The notes: generated from the letters alone by a model not told the origin. Counted from the first letter of the stretch, positions 51,074 through 60,812 are shown. The stretch: DNA of 64,000 nucleotides from Millisia brevis NBRC 105863 (GCF_001552615.1 NZ_BCRN01000018.1:1-64000); one strand, 5' to 3'. Numbers and translations are program-made.

Positions 51074-52066
51074 ATGTTCCCGACGCTTGATCTTTCCACG
51101 GCGGACATCAATCCCGACGCGTTTCGCGCCGAGCTGCGCGATGCCGCCCATCGGCACGGCTTCTTCTACCTGACCGGCCATGGCATCCCACCGGAGCTCG
51201 TCGTCGAGGTGCTGACGCTCGCCCGCCGCTTCTTCGCGTTGCCGGACGAGGCCAAGTCCGAGATCAGCATGTTGAACAGCCCGCACTTCCGCGGCTACTC
51301 GCGGATCGGCGGTGAGCTGACCAACGGGCTGGTCGACTGGCGCGAGCAGATCGACATCGGCCCGCAGCGTCCGGCGATCCCGAACGCCGAGGGGTACTGG
51401 AACCTGCAGGGACCCAACCAGTGGCCGTCCGCCCTGCCGGAGCTGCAGCCGGTTTTCGAACGCTGGATCACCGCGGTCTCCGGGGTCGGTCTGCGGCTGC
51501 TCGGACATTGGGCGGTATCGCTCGGCGCGCCCGCCGACGTCTTCGACGCCGCCTTCGCACACGCCCCGGCCGACCTGACCAAGGTGGTGCGCTACCCGGG
51601 GACCGCCGACACCGAGCAGGGCGTCGGCGCGCACAAGGATTCCGGGGTGCTGACGCTGCTGTTGCTCGAGCCGGGGTCGGCCGGCCTGCAGGTGGAGACG
51701 ACTCCCGGACAGTGGGCGGACGTCCCGCCCGTCGACGGGGCCTTCGTGGTCAACACCGGCGAACTGCTGGAGGTGGCCACCGGCGGCTACCTGCGCGCGA
51801 CCCGGCACCGGGTGATCGCACCCGCCCCGGGCACCGACCGGATCTCGATCCCGCTGTTCCTGAGCCCCGCGCTCGACGCCACGGTCCCTATCATCGAACT
51901 GCCGCCGGAGTTGGCGGCCGAATCGCGCGGCGTCGAACTCGACCCCAACAACCCGATTTTCAACACCTACGGACAGAACGCCTGGAAGTCGCGCGTGCGC
52001 GCACATCCGGACGTCGCGCAGCGCCACCACGGCATCACGCCGACGGCGGTCGCGTCCGCTTACTGA
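51074..52066 (+). CDS. Isopenicillin N synthase-like 2OG-Fe(II) oxygenase
   Basis: 330 residues. Jelly-roll Fe(II) motif: His187-x-Asp189 in GAHKDSG and distal His245 in TRHRV, with the 2OG/substrate Arg in RISIPLF. The N-terminal AELRDAAHRHGFFYLTGHGI block is the IPNS/DIOX_N signature. Oxidises or hydroxylates an unknown small molecule with dioxygen. ATG 51074. Followed by an iron alcohol dehydrogenase 92 bases away, possibly one pathway. Confidence 0.9.
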   Translation: MFPTLDLSTADINPDAFRAELRDAAHRHGFFYLTGHGIPPELVVEVLTLARRFFALPDEAKSEISMLNSPHFRGYSRIGGELTNGLVDWREQIDIGPQRPAIPNAEGYWNLQGPNQWPSALPELQPVFERWITAVSGVGLRLLGHWAVSLGAPADVFDAAFAHAPADLTKVVRYPGTADTEQGVGAHKDSGVLTLLLLEPGSAGLQVETTPGQWADVPPVDGAFVVNTGELLEVATGGYLRATRHRVIAPAPGTDRISIPLFLSPALDATVPIIELPPELAAESRGVELDPNNPIFNTYGQNAWKSRVRAHPDVAQRHHGITPTAVASAY

Positions 52067-52158
52067 AACCCGCACGGTCGCACCGGGATACGCCGGTGCG
52101 CACAACGACGTGCCGGCCGCCACCGATGGCCGGAACCAACCGCTGGGAGGAATTACAG

Positions 52159-53322
52159 ATGGTCGCCTCGAGTATTCGTCTGCCGAGAGCGCTGCGCCTG
52201 GGCGCGGGCGCGGTCGACACGATTCCGGAACTGCTGACCGAAGTCGGGTCGCGGCGACCGCTGATCGTCACCGATACCTTCCTGGTCGGCACCGGACTGA
52301 TCGACCGCATCGTCGAGGCGCTGACCGCCGCAGGGTCCGAGCCGGCGGTCTTCTCCGGTGTGGTGCCCGACCCGACGACCGATTCGTTGGTCCCCGGCGT
52401 GGAGGCGGTCCACGCACACGCCGCGGACGCGTTGATCGGCATCGGCGGCGGCAGCCCGATCGACACCGCCAAGGCCCTGGCCGTGCTCGGTGCCACCGGC
52501 GAGAAGATGACCGAGTTCAAGGCGCCGCGCGTCTACGGCGGACCGGCCCTGCCGGTGATCGCCGTGCCGACCACCGCCGGCAGCGGGTCGGAAGCCACCC
52601 AGTTCACCATCATCACCGACAGCGTCTCGGACGAGAAGATGCTCTGTATCGGGCCATCGTTCCTGCCGACCGCCGCGGTGGTCGACTACGAGCTGACCCT
52701 GTCGATGCCCGCGCGGCTGACCGCCGACACCGGCATCGACGCGCTCACCCACGCGGTGGAGGCCTACGTCAGCCGCAAGGCGAACCCGTTCTCCGACGAG
52801 CTGGCGCTGTCGGCGATTCGCGCGATCTCCGCGAACCTGCGCGCCGCCTACGAGGACGGCTCCAACCGCGCCGCGCGCGAGGCGATGATGCTCGCCTCCG
52901 CCCGCGCCGGCATGGCCTTCTCCAATTCGTCGGTCGCCCTGGTGCACGGCATGAGCCGCCCGATCGGCGCGCATTTCCATGTCGCCCACGGACTGTCGAA
53001 TGCGATGCTCTTCCCGGCGGTCACCGCGTTCTCGATCCCCGGCAGCCCCAAGCGGTATGCGGATTGTGCGCGCGCCTACGGCATCGCCGACGACCGCACC
53101 CCGGACTCGGTGGCGGCCTTCGCCCTGGTCGACGCGCTGGAACGGTTGTGCCGGGAGGTGGCCGTGCCCACCCCGCGCGATTACGGGATCGATCCGACGC
53201 GCTGGGAGGAGTTGGTGCCGCTGATGGCGCGCCAGGCGATCGCCTCCGGATCGCCCGCCAACAATCCGTTGGTGCCCTCGGTCGACCAGATCGAACAGCT
53301 GTACCGCAAGATCTTCGACTGA
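52159..53322 (+). CDS. Iron-containing (class III) alcohol dehydrogenase
   Basis: 387 residues from ATG 52159, behind GGGAGG. Nucleotide-binding GIGGGSPIDTAKA and TTAGSGSEAT are class III ADH motifs; metal ligands sit in TGIDALTHAVEAYVS and HGMSRPIGAHFHVAHG. Such enzymes interconvert alcohols and aldehydes with NAD(P). Likely shares a transcript with the upstream oxygenase. Substrate unknown; lactaldehyde-type specificity is only a guess. Confidence 0.9.
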   Translation: MVASSIRLPRALRLGAGAVDTIPELLTEVGSRRPLIVTDTFLVGTGLIDRIVEALTAAGSEPAVFSGVVPDPTTDSLVPGVEAVHAHAADALIGIGGGSPIDTAKALAVLGATGEKMTEFKAPRVYGGPALPVIAVPTTAGSGSEATQFTIITDSVSDEKMLCIGPSFLPTAAVVDYELTLSMPARLTADTGIDALTHAVEAYVSRKANPFSDELALSAIRAISANLRAAYEDGSNRAAREAMMLASARAGMAFSNSSVALVHGMSRPIGAHFHVAHGLSNAMLFPAVTAFSIPGSPKRYADCARAYGIADDRTPDSVAAFALVDALERLCREVAVPTPRDYGIDPTRWEELVPLMARQAIASGSPANNPLVPSVDQIEQLYRKIFD

Positions 53323-53331
53323 GCCGTGGAT

Positions 53332-53355
53332 CCGGCCCCCGTGATCGGGGGCCGG
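53332..53355. terminator. Bidirectional terminator between Fe-ADH and aminotransferase genes
   Basis: 9-bp GC stem (53332-53340 with 53347-53355) and six-base loop in the 34-bp gap between convergent stops. Confidence 0.75.
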
Positions 53356-53356
53356 G

Positions 53357-54508
53357 CTACCGCCTGCCGAGGTGGGCGTCGAGCGCGGTCAGACCCGCGG
53401 GCACCGACCGGCGCCCCACCCCGATACGGAAATAGCGGTCGGGGACGTCGCTCAGTGGCGTGCAATAGATCTCGGACGGCAGGAGCAGCACTCCGGCCTG
53501 CTCGACGAGCTCCCGGCAGAACCGGTTGGCGCCTTCCGGTCCGTGGTACCGCGCGAAGGCCACGCTGCCGCCGACCGGCGGATGCCAGGACAGCAGGTCG
53601 GCATACCGGGCGAACAGATCGTCGACCAGCGGCACGTTCGCGGCGACGATGTCCCGGTTGCGGTCCCGAATCCGGTCGCCCGCGCGCAGCGCCACCGTCG
53701 CGAGGAATTCGCTCGGCCCGGCATTGCAGATCGACGTGTAGTGCTTGTGCCGCTCGAGCAGATCGAGGAAGGCGTGATCGCGGGAGGCGACCCAGCCGAC
53801 CCGTAAACCCGGCAGCCCGTAGGCCTTCGACATCACGTTGATCGACACCGCCGTGGGCGACAGGTCGGCCGCCTGCGGAAGCCGGCGGGCGGCGTCGCGC
53901 TCGACGCCGCGATAGACCTCGTCCGAGACCAGCCGGATGCCGCGCTCCTCGCACAGGTCGACCAGATCCTGCCACCTCGCCGGGTCGAGCACCGCGCCGG
54001 TGGGGTTGTGCGGGAAGTTCATTCCGATCACCCGAGTGTTCGGGCGCAGCGCCCCGCGGACGTCGTCGAGGTCGATCGTCCAACCGGACTCGGTATCGAC
54101 CAGCGGCACACCGGTGACCTCCGCGCCGGCCGCCAGGGGGATCGCCTCGAACGCTTGATAATTGGGAACCGGCACGATGACGTGATCGCCCGGTTCGACG
54201 GCGAGCTGCATCACCCAGAAGATCGCCTCCTCGGCGCCGGCGAACATCAGGATGTCCTGCGGCTCACAGGCGTCGTAGGTCGCCGCGACCGCCTCCCGCA
54301 GCGGATCGCCGCCGCGGGTCTCGACGTACCCGAGACCGAGGGTGTCGAAGGCGGCGCGGTCGTCGTCGCTGCCGAGGGCGAGCAGTTCGCCGATCGACAT
54401 CGATTGGGCGTCCGACGCCGTCAGGTGGTGCCGAGCGGTGAACTCCCAGCGGGAGAAGTAGTCCTCGAGGCGGAACGTCGGCAGACGTTGAAAGGTGCTC
54501 TCGGACAT
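53357..54508 (-). CDS. Class I/II PLP aminotransferase
   Basis: 383 residues from ATG 54508. Fold-type I features: GAEEAIFWVMQLAVEPGDHVIVPVPNYQAFEAIP, MNFPHNPTGAV, LVSDEVYRG and the PLP lysine in MSKAYGLPGLRVGW. Resembles capreomycidine-synthase-like and other amino-acid aminotransferases; no specific substrate is indicated. Preceded on the same strand by a DinB/TIGR03086 gene. Confidence 0.87.
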   Translation of the reverse strand: MSESTFQRLPTFRLEDYFSRWEFTARHHLTASDAQSMSIGELLALGSDDDRAAFDTLGLGYVETRGGDPLREAVAATYDACEPQDILMFAGAEEAIFWVMQLAVEPGDHVIVPVPNYQAFEAIPLAAGAEVTGVPLVDTESGWTIDLDDVRGALRPNTRVIGMNFPHNPTGAVLDPARWQDLVDLCEERGIRLVSDEVYRGVERDAARRLPQAADLSPTAVSINVMSKAYGLPGLRVGWVASRDHAFLDLLERHKHYTSICNAGPSEFLATVALRAGDRIRDRNRDIVAANVPLVDDLFARYADLLSWHPPVGGSVAFARYHGPEGANRFCRELVEQAGVLLLPSEIYCTPLSDVPDRYFRIGVGRRSVPAGLTALDAHLGRR

Positions 54509-54544
54509 CGGCACTCCCTCTCCTGTCAACCGGGCCGGGTCGGG

Positions 54545-55096
54545 TCAGCCCACCCGCCCCAACGCGGCGAGCACCCGGGTCTGACGATCGGCGTCGGCGG
54601 GTGCCTCGGGCCCGCGTGCGCAGACCCCTTCGCTGTAGAGAGTGTCACCCCAACCGGCGATCGCCGCTTCGAGGGAGTCGAGATCGGTGTCGCTGAAGCG
54701 GTGCGGGGTGTCGGTGACCGCGGCGATATCCCAGCGATGGGCGACCAGGTCGAAGCCGTAGAACTGCAGCAGGGCGTCGCCGACGGTCATCGCGCCGAAC
54801 GGGGTCTCGAATTGCTGGGCGACCACCGTCGGATCGGCGAGGGCCGCCCGCACCGCCGCGACGTGTGACGACCACGCCGCCGCCGGATCGGAGAGGTCCC
54901 CGGCGGCCGGCAGATCGACGCCGTGGCGGCCGAGGAATTCGCGCTGGGTGTCGATCAGGTGGGCGAGGACATCGCGGGCCGTCCAGCCCTCGCACGGGCT
55001 CGGCGCGTCCCATTCGGCTGCGGTGACGCGACCGACGACGTCGCTCATGCCGTCGGCGAGCAGGTAATAGGTTTCCGAGATACTGGGAGTCGACAT
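54545..55096 (-). CDS. TIGR03086/maleylpyruvate isomerase-like (mycothiol-dependent, DinB fold) protein
   Basis: 183 residues. DinB-type four-helix bundle: CEGWTARDVLAHLIDTQREFL with a metal His, and YGFDLVAHRWDIA with further ligands (H..D). TIGR03086 proteins of actinobacteria are often mycothiol-dependent. ATG 55096 is only 24 bases from the divergent AraC gene, so regulation of both by that gene is possible. Substrate unknown. Confidence 0.82.
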   Translation of the reverse strand: MSTPSISETYYLLADGMSDVVGRVTAAEWDAPSPCEGWTARDVLAHLIDTQREFLGRHGVDLPAAGDLSDPAAAWSSHVAAVRAALADPTVVAQQFETPFGAMTVGDALLQFYGFDLVAHRWDIAAVTDTPHRFSDTDLDSLEAAIAGWGDTLYSEGVCARGPEAPADADRQTRVLAALGRVG

Positions 55097-55120
55097 GTGT
55101 ACCGACCTTAGGAGCGGCCG

Positions 55121-55990
55121 GTGACGGATGGCTTGATGAAATCCGACAGGTTGGCGCCTCCGGCGAACGATGAACCGGAGGCGTTCGGACGCGCTCACCT
55201 GGCCGACCCGGATCATCGGGGTGCGGTCGAGGTCATTCGCCGGGATCCACCGGAGGATCTGGCCGATCGGGTGCGGGGGTTCTGGTTTCCGAGCTGGCGG
55301 GTTCCGGCCGGCGCCGAGTATCCCCAGCGGGTGCTGCGCTATCCGGTCTGTCTATTGGTGGTGACGCCGTCGTACGCGAGATTTCACGGTCCCGCCACGG
55401 GACTGTCCACCACGGTGCTGACCGGCACGGGGTCGGCGGCCGGCGTTCTGCTCGCCCCCGCCACCGGGGCGCTGCTGCTCGGCGGATCGGTGGCGCCGTG
55501 GACCGACCGGCATACCGAGATCGCGGAGGTATTCGGCGCTCGCGGCGCGCGGGTGGTCGACCGGGTGCGCGCCACGCTGGGCTCCCCGCCGGTACCGGAG
55601 ACGGCCCGCGCTGCGGCCGCGGACGCGTTCGCCGACTTCCTGCGTTCCCACCCGCCGCTCGACGCGGACGGGGAGTTGATCAACGCGATCGTCGAGTTCG
55701 TCGAAGGGCGCGCGGAGGTCACCCGGGTCTCGCAGATCTGTGCCCATTTCTCGATGACCGAGCGCACCTTGCAGCGGTTGGTGCGCCGCCGTCTCGGGCT
55801 GAGTCCGAAGTGGTTGATCCAACGCCGCCGCCTGCACGACGCCGCCGAGAGGCTGCGCGGCGGGCACACCACGCTCGCCGACCTGGCCGCCGATCTCGGG
55901 TACGCCGACCAGGCCCACCTGGTCCGCGACTTCCGCACGGTGACCGGTGCAACCCCCGCCGCGTTCGGCGCCCGGTATCGGCAAGACTGA
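55121..55990 (+). CDS. AraC family transcriptional regulator
   Basis: 289 residues. C-terminal HTH pair VSQICAHFSMTERTLQRLVRRRLGL and LADLAADLGYADQAHLVRDFRTVTG (about residues 190-280). The N-terminal part LRYPVCLLVVTPSYARFHG is a cupin-like or unrelated sensor domain. GTG 55121. It is divergent from the DinB gene and followed by a methyltransferase starting four bases after its stop, so the regulator heads an operon. Confidence 0.85.
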   Translation: MTDGLMKSDRLAPPANDEPEAFGRAHLADPDHRGAVEVIRRDPPEDLADRVRGFWFPSWRVPAGAEYPQRVLRYPVCLLVVTPSYARFHGPATGLSTTVLTGTGSAAGVLLAPATGALLLGGSVAPWTDRHTEIAEVFGARGARVVDRVRATLGSPPVPETARAAAADAFADFLRSHPPLDADGELINAIVEFVEGRAEVTRVSQICAHFSMTERTLQRLVRRRLGLSPKWLIQRRRLHDAAERLRGGHTTLADLAADLGYADQAHLVRDFRTVTGATPAAFGARYRQD

Positions 55991-55994
55991 CCTC

Positions 55995-56603
55995 ATGGTC
56001 GACAAGAGCCTGTGGACGCAGCAGATCGAGCGGGACCCGCAGCACTCCCACCGGTACATCCAACGGTTCAAGGACCTCGCCGCCGCGGGCAACGACCTGC
56101 ACGGTGAGGCCCGGCTGATCGACGCGATGGTCGGGCGCGAGGCCCGGATCCTCGACGCCGGCTGCGGCCCCGGCCGGGTCGGCGGCGAACTCGCCCGCCG
56201 CGGTCACACGGTCGTGGGGGTCGACGTCGACCCCGTCCTGATCGCCGAGGCGGCCACCCAGTTCCCGGAGTCGACCTGGCGGGTGGTCGACCTCGCCGAA
56301 CTCGACCTGCCCGCCGCCGGCATCGCCGAACCGTTCGACGTGATCGTCGCTGCCGGCAACGTCATGGCATTCCTCGCGCCGAGCACCCGCCGCGACGTGC
56401 TGGCCAACCTGGCCGCCCACCTCGCCGCCGACGGCAGGCTGGTCGTCGGCTTCGGCGCCGGGCGCGGCTACGAGGTTGCCGACTTCCTCGCCGACGCCGC
56501 GGCCGCCGGGCTGAGCATCGACCTCGAGCTGGGCACCTGGGACCTGCGGCCGCGCACCGCGGGTTCGGACTTCCTGGTCGCCGTGCTCAGCCGCCGGCCG
56601 TGA
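55995..56603 (+). CDS. Class I SAM-dependent methyltransferase
   Basis: 202 residues. SAM-binding motif I ILDAGCGPGRVGGEL (about residues 50-64), VGVDVDPVLI and a later FDVIVAAGNVMAFL strand. Methylates an unknown acceptor. ATG 55995, four bases after the AraC stop; the stop overlaps the next gene (GTGA). The AraC-methyltransferase-GDPD order suggests one transcript. Confidence 0.87.
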   Translation: MVDKSLWTQQIERDPQHSHRYIQRFKDLAAAGNDLHGEARLIDAMVGREARILDAGCGPGRVGGELARRGHTVVGVDVDPVLIAEAATQFPESTWRVVDLAELDLPAAGIAEPFDVIVAAGNVMAFLAPSTRRDVLANLAAHLAADGRLVVGFGAGRGYEVADFLADAAAAGLSIDLELGTWDLRPRTAGSDFLVAVLSRRP

Positions 56604-57370
56604 GCCCGTACCTGGAGGCGCCGCCGCTGGCGTTCGCCCACCGCGGCGGGGCGCTGCTGCCGGTCAACGAGGGCATCGAGAACACCCTGCGCGCGATCGA
56701 GAACGTCGTCGCCCTCGGCTACCGGTACATCGAGACCGACGTCCAGGCCAGCGCAGACGGCGAGGCGTTTGCCTTCCACGACGAGAACCTCGGCCGGATG
56801 GCGCCGGACTCGGAGTTCGGCTCCCGCCCCTTCGGCGAGCTGACCGCCGCGCAAATCCGCAGCGTGCGCACCGGCGGCGGGGAGCCCGTCGCCACGATCG
56901 GTGAAGTGCTGCAAGCATTTCCGGATACGAAGTTCAACATCGACGTCAAGTCCGAGGCGGTGATCGAGCCGACGGTGCGGGCGATCGAAGCCGCCGGCGC
57001 GATCGACAGGGTGCTGATCGCCTCGTTCAGCGGCAAGCGCCTGGGCGCGGTCCGCTGGTTGCTGCCGGGGGTGGCCACCTCGGCCGGGCCCGCGGAGGTC
57101 GCCGCCCTGCGCCTCGGTCCACGACCGTTCGGCCGGTTCGCTACCCGCGGGGGTGCGGTCTGCGTGCAGGTGCCGACCAGCTGGCGCGGCCGCCGCCTGG
57201 TCACGCCGGGATTCATTGCCGCCGTGCATCATCGGGGGATGCAGGTGCACGTCTGGACCGTCGACGAGCGGGCCGAGATGGTCGAACTGCTCGATATGGG
57301 GGTCGACGGCATCGTCACCGATCGCCCGGAACTGTTGAAGGAGGTGCTGGTCGAACGTGGCCGGTGGTGA
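56600..57370 (+). CDS. Glycerophosphodiester phosphodiesterase (second copy)
   Basis: 256 residues, GTG start overlapping the methyltransferase stop. GDPD barrel: LAFAHRGGALLPVNEGIENT, YIETDVQASADGEAFAFHDENL, DVKSEAVI and VHVWTVDERAEM with GVDGIVTDRPELL. Complete catalytic set. Distinct from glpQ1 at 17321, with a longer family-typical C-terminus. No signal peptide. Confidence 0.9.
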   Translation: MSPYLEAPPLAFAHRGGALLPVNEGIENTLRAIENVVALGYRYIETDVQASADGEAFAFHDENLGRMAPDSEFGSRPFGELTAAQIRSVRTGGGEPVATIGEVLQAFPDTKFNIDVKSEAVIEPTVRAIEAAGAIDRVLIASFSGKRLGAVRWLLPGVATSAGPAEVAALRLGPRPFGRFATRGGAVCVQVPTSWRGRRLVTPGFIAAVHHRGMQVHVWTVDERAEMVELLDMGVDGIVTDRPELLKEVLVERGRW

Positions 57371-57465
57371 GGTGTGCAATCGTCGCCCGCACAGCCCTGC
57401 CGAGACAACTATCTCCTCTGCGGCCCGCTGAGGAAGACCATCGCACACCGCCCGGGCGGCGGCGG

Positions 57466-58110
57466 TCAGCGGTTGGAGGGCCGCAGCGAGGGGGAGGTCA
57501 ACCAGTCGATCAGGGTGCGGGCGGAACGCCAATCGGCGCGCACCCGATCCAACAGGCCGGGGCCGACCGCGTCCGCCTCGAAGCCGTAGTCCCGGCTGAT
57601 CACAAACTGCTTGTGCCGCAACAACTCGATCCGCGGGTGGTCCTTCGCGAACCCGCGCGGCGCGGTCTTGAGGGTGTCGCCGCCGACCTCCCAGCCGGCC
57701 TTCCGGTACGTGTCGAACATCTTCGCCAGGGGCTTGCCGGTGATGTCCTGATCGATCGCGGTGCGCAGGCGGCCCAACAGTTCACTGTCGGCGTGGTAGC
57801 ACCCGGCGGCGACCTTGGTGCCCGCAGCGGAGATCTCGACGTACCAGCCGGTCGCCTCGCCGGTGCCCACGAAGGCGCCCTGGTGGGTCTTGTACGGCGT
57901 CTTGTCCTTCGCGAAGCGCACGTCGCGGTACGGCCGGAAGATCTTGGCGGCCCCGAACTCCTCGGCGAGCGCTTCGGTCAACGCGACCATCGGCGCGTGC
58001 ACCGCGGTGCGGTAGGTGTCCTTGTGGGCTTCCCAGAACACCTTGGAGTTGTCCGCCTCGAGGTCGTCGTAGAAGTCGAGGGCGGCGTCCGGGAAGCCGG
58101 CGAAGGTCAT
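57466..58110 (-). CDS. DUF2461 (TIGR02453) family protein
   Basis: 214 residues. FAGFPDAALDFYDDLEADNSKVFWEAHKDTY, RFAKDKTPYKTHQG and ISRDYGFEADAVGPGLLDRV are DUF2461 signatures. Function unknown. ATG 58110 overlaps the nfo stop (ATGA), so it is co-translated after endonuclease IV. No hydrophobic segments. Confidence 0.88.
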   Translation of the reverse strand: MTFAGFPDAALDFYDDLEADNSKVFWEAHKDTYRTAVHAPMVALTEALAEEFGAAKIFRPYRDVRFAKDKTPYKTHQGAFVGTGEATGWYVEISAAGTKVAAGCYHADSELLGRLRTAIDQDITGKPLAKMFDTYRKAGWEVGGDTLKTAPRGFAKDHPRIELLRHKQFVISRDYGFEADAVGPGLLDRVRADWRSARTLIDWLTSPSLRPSNR

Positions 58111-58868
58111 CCCCGCAGGTAGGCGATATCGGCGGCGACGCCCTCGCCGGGGGTTTCCAGGATGATCGGTGCGCCGGCGTTCTCGGCGATGTCGCGCAGT
58201 TCGTCGGCCTTGATGGTGCCGGACTCGAGGTTGGCGTGGCGGTCGCGGGCGGAGTCGAACTCGTCGCGCGAGTTGTTCAGGTGGATCAGATCGATCCGGC
58301 CGGTGATCGCCCGCACCCGGTCGAGCACGCCGTCGAGTTCCTCGCCGCCCGCCCAGGCGTGGCAGGTGTCCAGGCAGAAGCCGGGGCCGAATTCGCCGAT
58401 GGCATCCCACAGCCGGGCGATCGCGTCGAACCGGCGGGCCATCGCCCGGTCACCGCCGGCGGTGTTCTCCACCCAGATCGGGACGGCGAAGCCCCCCTCC
58501 TCGGCCTGCCGCTCGAACAGCTTGCGCCAGTTCTCGACGCCCTTCTCCGGGTCCTCGGAGTCGCGCACGTGACCGCCGTGCAGCACCACGCCGATCGCGC
58601 CGATCTCCTTGGCGGTCTCCACCTGCTGGGCGAGCGCCTTGCGCGAGGGGATGCGGATGCGGTTGTTCAGGCTCGCGACGTTCAGCACGTACGACGAGTG
58701 CACCACGACGTCGACCTCGGAGTCGGCGATCGCCCGCAGCCCGTCCGACACCACCGGCTTGTTCCACTTCTGGGGGTCGGTGGTGAACAGCTGAACCAGG
58801 TCGACGCCGAGCTCCCGCGCCTCGTCGAGGGGCTGGTCGGCGCTGCGGGTGTGCACTCCGATACGCAT
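58107..58868 (-). CDS. nfo: Deoxyribonuclease IV (AP endonuclease family)
   Basis: 253 residues from ATG 58868. TIM-barrel AP endonuclease: VVVHSSYVLNVAS, GVVLHGGHVRDSED, VWVENTAGGD, FCLDTCHAWAGG and HLNNSRDEFDSARDRHAN give the His/Glu/Asp metal set for a tri-zinc site. Nicks DNA at abasic sites in base-excision repair. Upstream gene of a two-gene unit with the DUF2461 gene. Confidence 0.92.
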   Translation of the reverse strand: MRIGVHTRSADQPLDEARELGVDLVQLFTTDPQKWNKPVVSDGLRAIADSEVDVVVHSSYVLNVASLNNRIRIPSRKALAQQVETAKEIGAIGVVLHGGHVRDSEDPEKGVENWRKLFERQAEEGGFAVPIWVENTAGGDRAMARRFDAIARLWDAIGEFGPGFCLDTCHAWAGGEELDGVLDRVRAITGRIDLIHLNNSRDEFDSARDRHANLESGTIKADELRDIAENAGAPIILETPGEGVAADIAYLRG

Positions 58869-58913
58869 GCCGACCACACTATCCCCGGCCCCCGACAGGG
58901 CCCGCGCAGCCGG

Positions 58914-59879
58914 CTAGAACGTCAGGACGACCTTGCCGGTCGCGGTCCGGTTCTCCAGGGAGGCGACCGCTTCGGCGGCCCGCTCGACGGGGAACTCGGT
59001 GATCGTCGGCAGCGCGATCGCCCCCGACTCGTACAGCGGCACGAGGCGGGCCCACTGTTCCTGCAGGTAGCCGGGCACGCCGAGGATGTACTCACCCCAA
59101 CCGGCGCCGACGACCTCGATGTTCTTGAGCAGCAGCCGGTTGACCTTGACGGTGGGGATGTCGCCGCCGGTGAAGCCGACGACCACCAGGCGGCCGCCGC
59201 GGGCGAGGGAGCGCAGGCTGTCGGTGAACCGGTCACCGCCGACCGGGTCGATGATCACGTCGACGCCCTTGCCCTCGGTCAGGGCGCGCACCTCGGTCAA
59301 CCAGTTGTCCACCAGCACCACATCGGTGGCCCCGGCCTCGCGGGCGCGTTGCGCCTTGGCCTCGGAACTGACCACCGCGATCACCCGAGCGGCGCCGAGC
59401 GCGGCCGCCATGCGCAGCACCGACGTCCCGATGCCGCCGGCGGCGCCGTGCACGAGCACCGTCTCCCCGTGGGCGAGCCGGCCGCGCTCGCGCAGCGCGA
59501 AGTCGACGGTCAGGTCGTTGAAGACCACGCCCGCCCCGGTGGTGGGTCCGAAGACGTCCGGCAGCGCGAAGACCTGCTCGGGAGCGGCGATCACCACCTC
59601 CGCCATCGCCGAGCCCGCCCCGGTCAGCGCCGCGACCCGATCACCGGGCGACAGCGGCGAACCCTCGGGCGCCGAGCGGACCACACCGGCGAGTTCGCTG
59701 CCGAGGACGAAGGGCAGTTCGGGCCGGATCTGGTACAGGCCGCGGCTCATCAGCGCGTCGGGAAAGGCGACCCCGGCGGCCTCGACATCGATAACCACAC
59801 CGTGGCCGGTCGGTTCCGGAAGATCGACCACCTCGATCGCTTCCGGTCCGTCCAGCTTGCTGACCTGCACTGCGCGCAT
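58914..59879 (-). CDS. NADPH:quinone oxidoreductase-type enzyme (zinc-free MDR family)
   Basis: 321 residues. MDR fold with nucleotide-binding VLVHGAAGGIGTSVLRMAAALGA and an N-terminal GHGVVIDVEAAGVAFPDALMSRG. No structural zinc Cys cluster, so QOR-like. Reduces quinones or enones with NADPH. ATG 59879, alone on the strand, divergent from the lipoprotein gene. Confidence 0.9.
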   Translation of the reverse strand: MRAVQVSKLDGPEAIEVVDLPEPTGHGVVIDVEAAGVAFPDALMSRGLYQIRPELPFVLGSELAGVVRSAPEGSPLSPGDRVAALTGAGSAMAEVVIAAPEQVFALPDVFGPTTGAGVVFNDLTVDFALRERGRLAHGETVLVHGAAGGIGTSVLRMAAALGAARVIAVVSSEAKAQRAREAGATDVVLVDNWLTEVRALTEGKGVDVIIDPVGGDRFTDSLRSLARGGRLVVVGFTGGDIPTVKVNRLLLKNIEVVGAGWGEYILGVPGYLQEQWARLVPLYESGAIALPTITEFPVERAAEAVASLENRTATGKVVLTF

Positions 59880-60056
59880 CGTTGCCGCCTCCTCGATCGA
59901 TCCGACCTTCTCCGATGTCCGACCGTACAAGCAGTCGTCCGTTCGATCGACAGGCTCGGAGAAAACGAGCAGCGGGCGACCGGAGTGGGCGACTGATACG
60001 TTTTGCCCCGTTCGGACCTGCAAGTCGGATCCCACTCCGAAAGAGGTACGCGCATC

Positions 60057-60809
60057 ATGCTCGATATCCGCCGACGGGGCGTCGGAATCGTGTGGTGGAC
60101 AGCAATAACCGGACTGCTCATGCTGGTGACGGCCTGCTCGGGAATGCCCGCGCTGCTCGGCGACAGCGAGGCCGGCGGGGATGTCTCGGGCGGTGCCCGC
60201 GCCTACGAGCTCGGCACCACGACCGCGCCTCCGGATGCGCCGGAACCCGGGGAGATCGATGCGCCGGTGCCGGGGCAGTTGGACTTCGACGAGGGCGGCT
60301 ACCGGTACCTCGAGGTCGAGGTGGGCCAATGCCTCACCTACACCTCGGTCCCCGACGACCGGGGAGGCGACCGCGACAACAAGGTGACCGATGTGCGGGA
60401 GACGCCCTGCGGAGCGGTCGGGTCGAGCTACCGGGTGATCGCGAAGACGGCGACCACCGATGAATGCCCGGCGGACAAGAACGGCTCCTGGTACGAGACC
60501 GCCACCGATGCGAGCGACTGGCAGACCGGCGCGGTCTGTCTGGACTACGACTGGGTGGAGGGCGAGTGCACGTCGCTTCCGCCGCCTCGGGATGCCCCCG
60601 TCGCGCGGGACGAGCGGGGGATCGCGATCGATGAGCACGGCAACGGGATACTGGCCAGGCGGGTCGCCTGTGATGATCGGACGGTGACCAACGTCTGGCG
60701 GGTCGGCCGGATCGTCTGGGACGCCGCCTCGGCACAGGTCTGCAACCGGGGCGAGAGCGGCTTCGTCTACGAGGTTCGCCGCTTCGTCGTCTGCGCCACG
60801 CAGTTGTAA
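60057..60809 (+). CDS. Eight-cysteine lipoprotein (paralogue 1)
   Basis: 250 residues. Lipoprotein signal with lipobox VTAC (Cys 27). The mature part has eight Cys in an order shared with the gene at 62199: QC, PCG, ECPAD, VCLD, EC, AC, VC and a terminal FVVC. Also shared are YRV, YET and the ending VRRFVVC. Likely four disulfides in a compact extracellular domain. ATG 60057. Family not named with certainty; similar proteins are annotated LppU-like in relatives. A CRP-like site lies directly after the stop. Confidence 0.75.
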   Translation: MLDIRRRGVGIVWWTAITGLLMLVTACSGMPALLGDSEAGGDVSGGARAYELGTTTAPPDAPEPGEIDAPVPGQLDFDEGGYRYLEVEVGQCLTYTSVPDDRGGDRDNKVTDVRETPCGAVGSSYRVIAKTATTDECPADKNGSWYETATDASDWQTGAVCLDYDWVEGECTSLPPPRDAPVARDERGIAIDEHGNGILARRVACDDRTVTNVWRVGRIVWDAASAQVCNRGESGFVYEVRRFVVCATQL

Positions 60810-60812
60810 TAT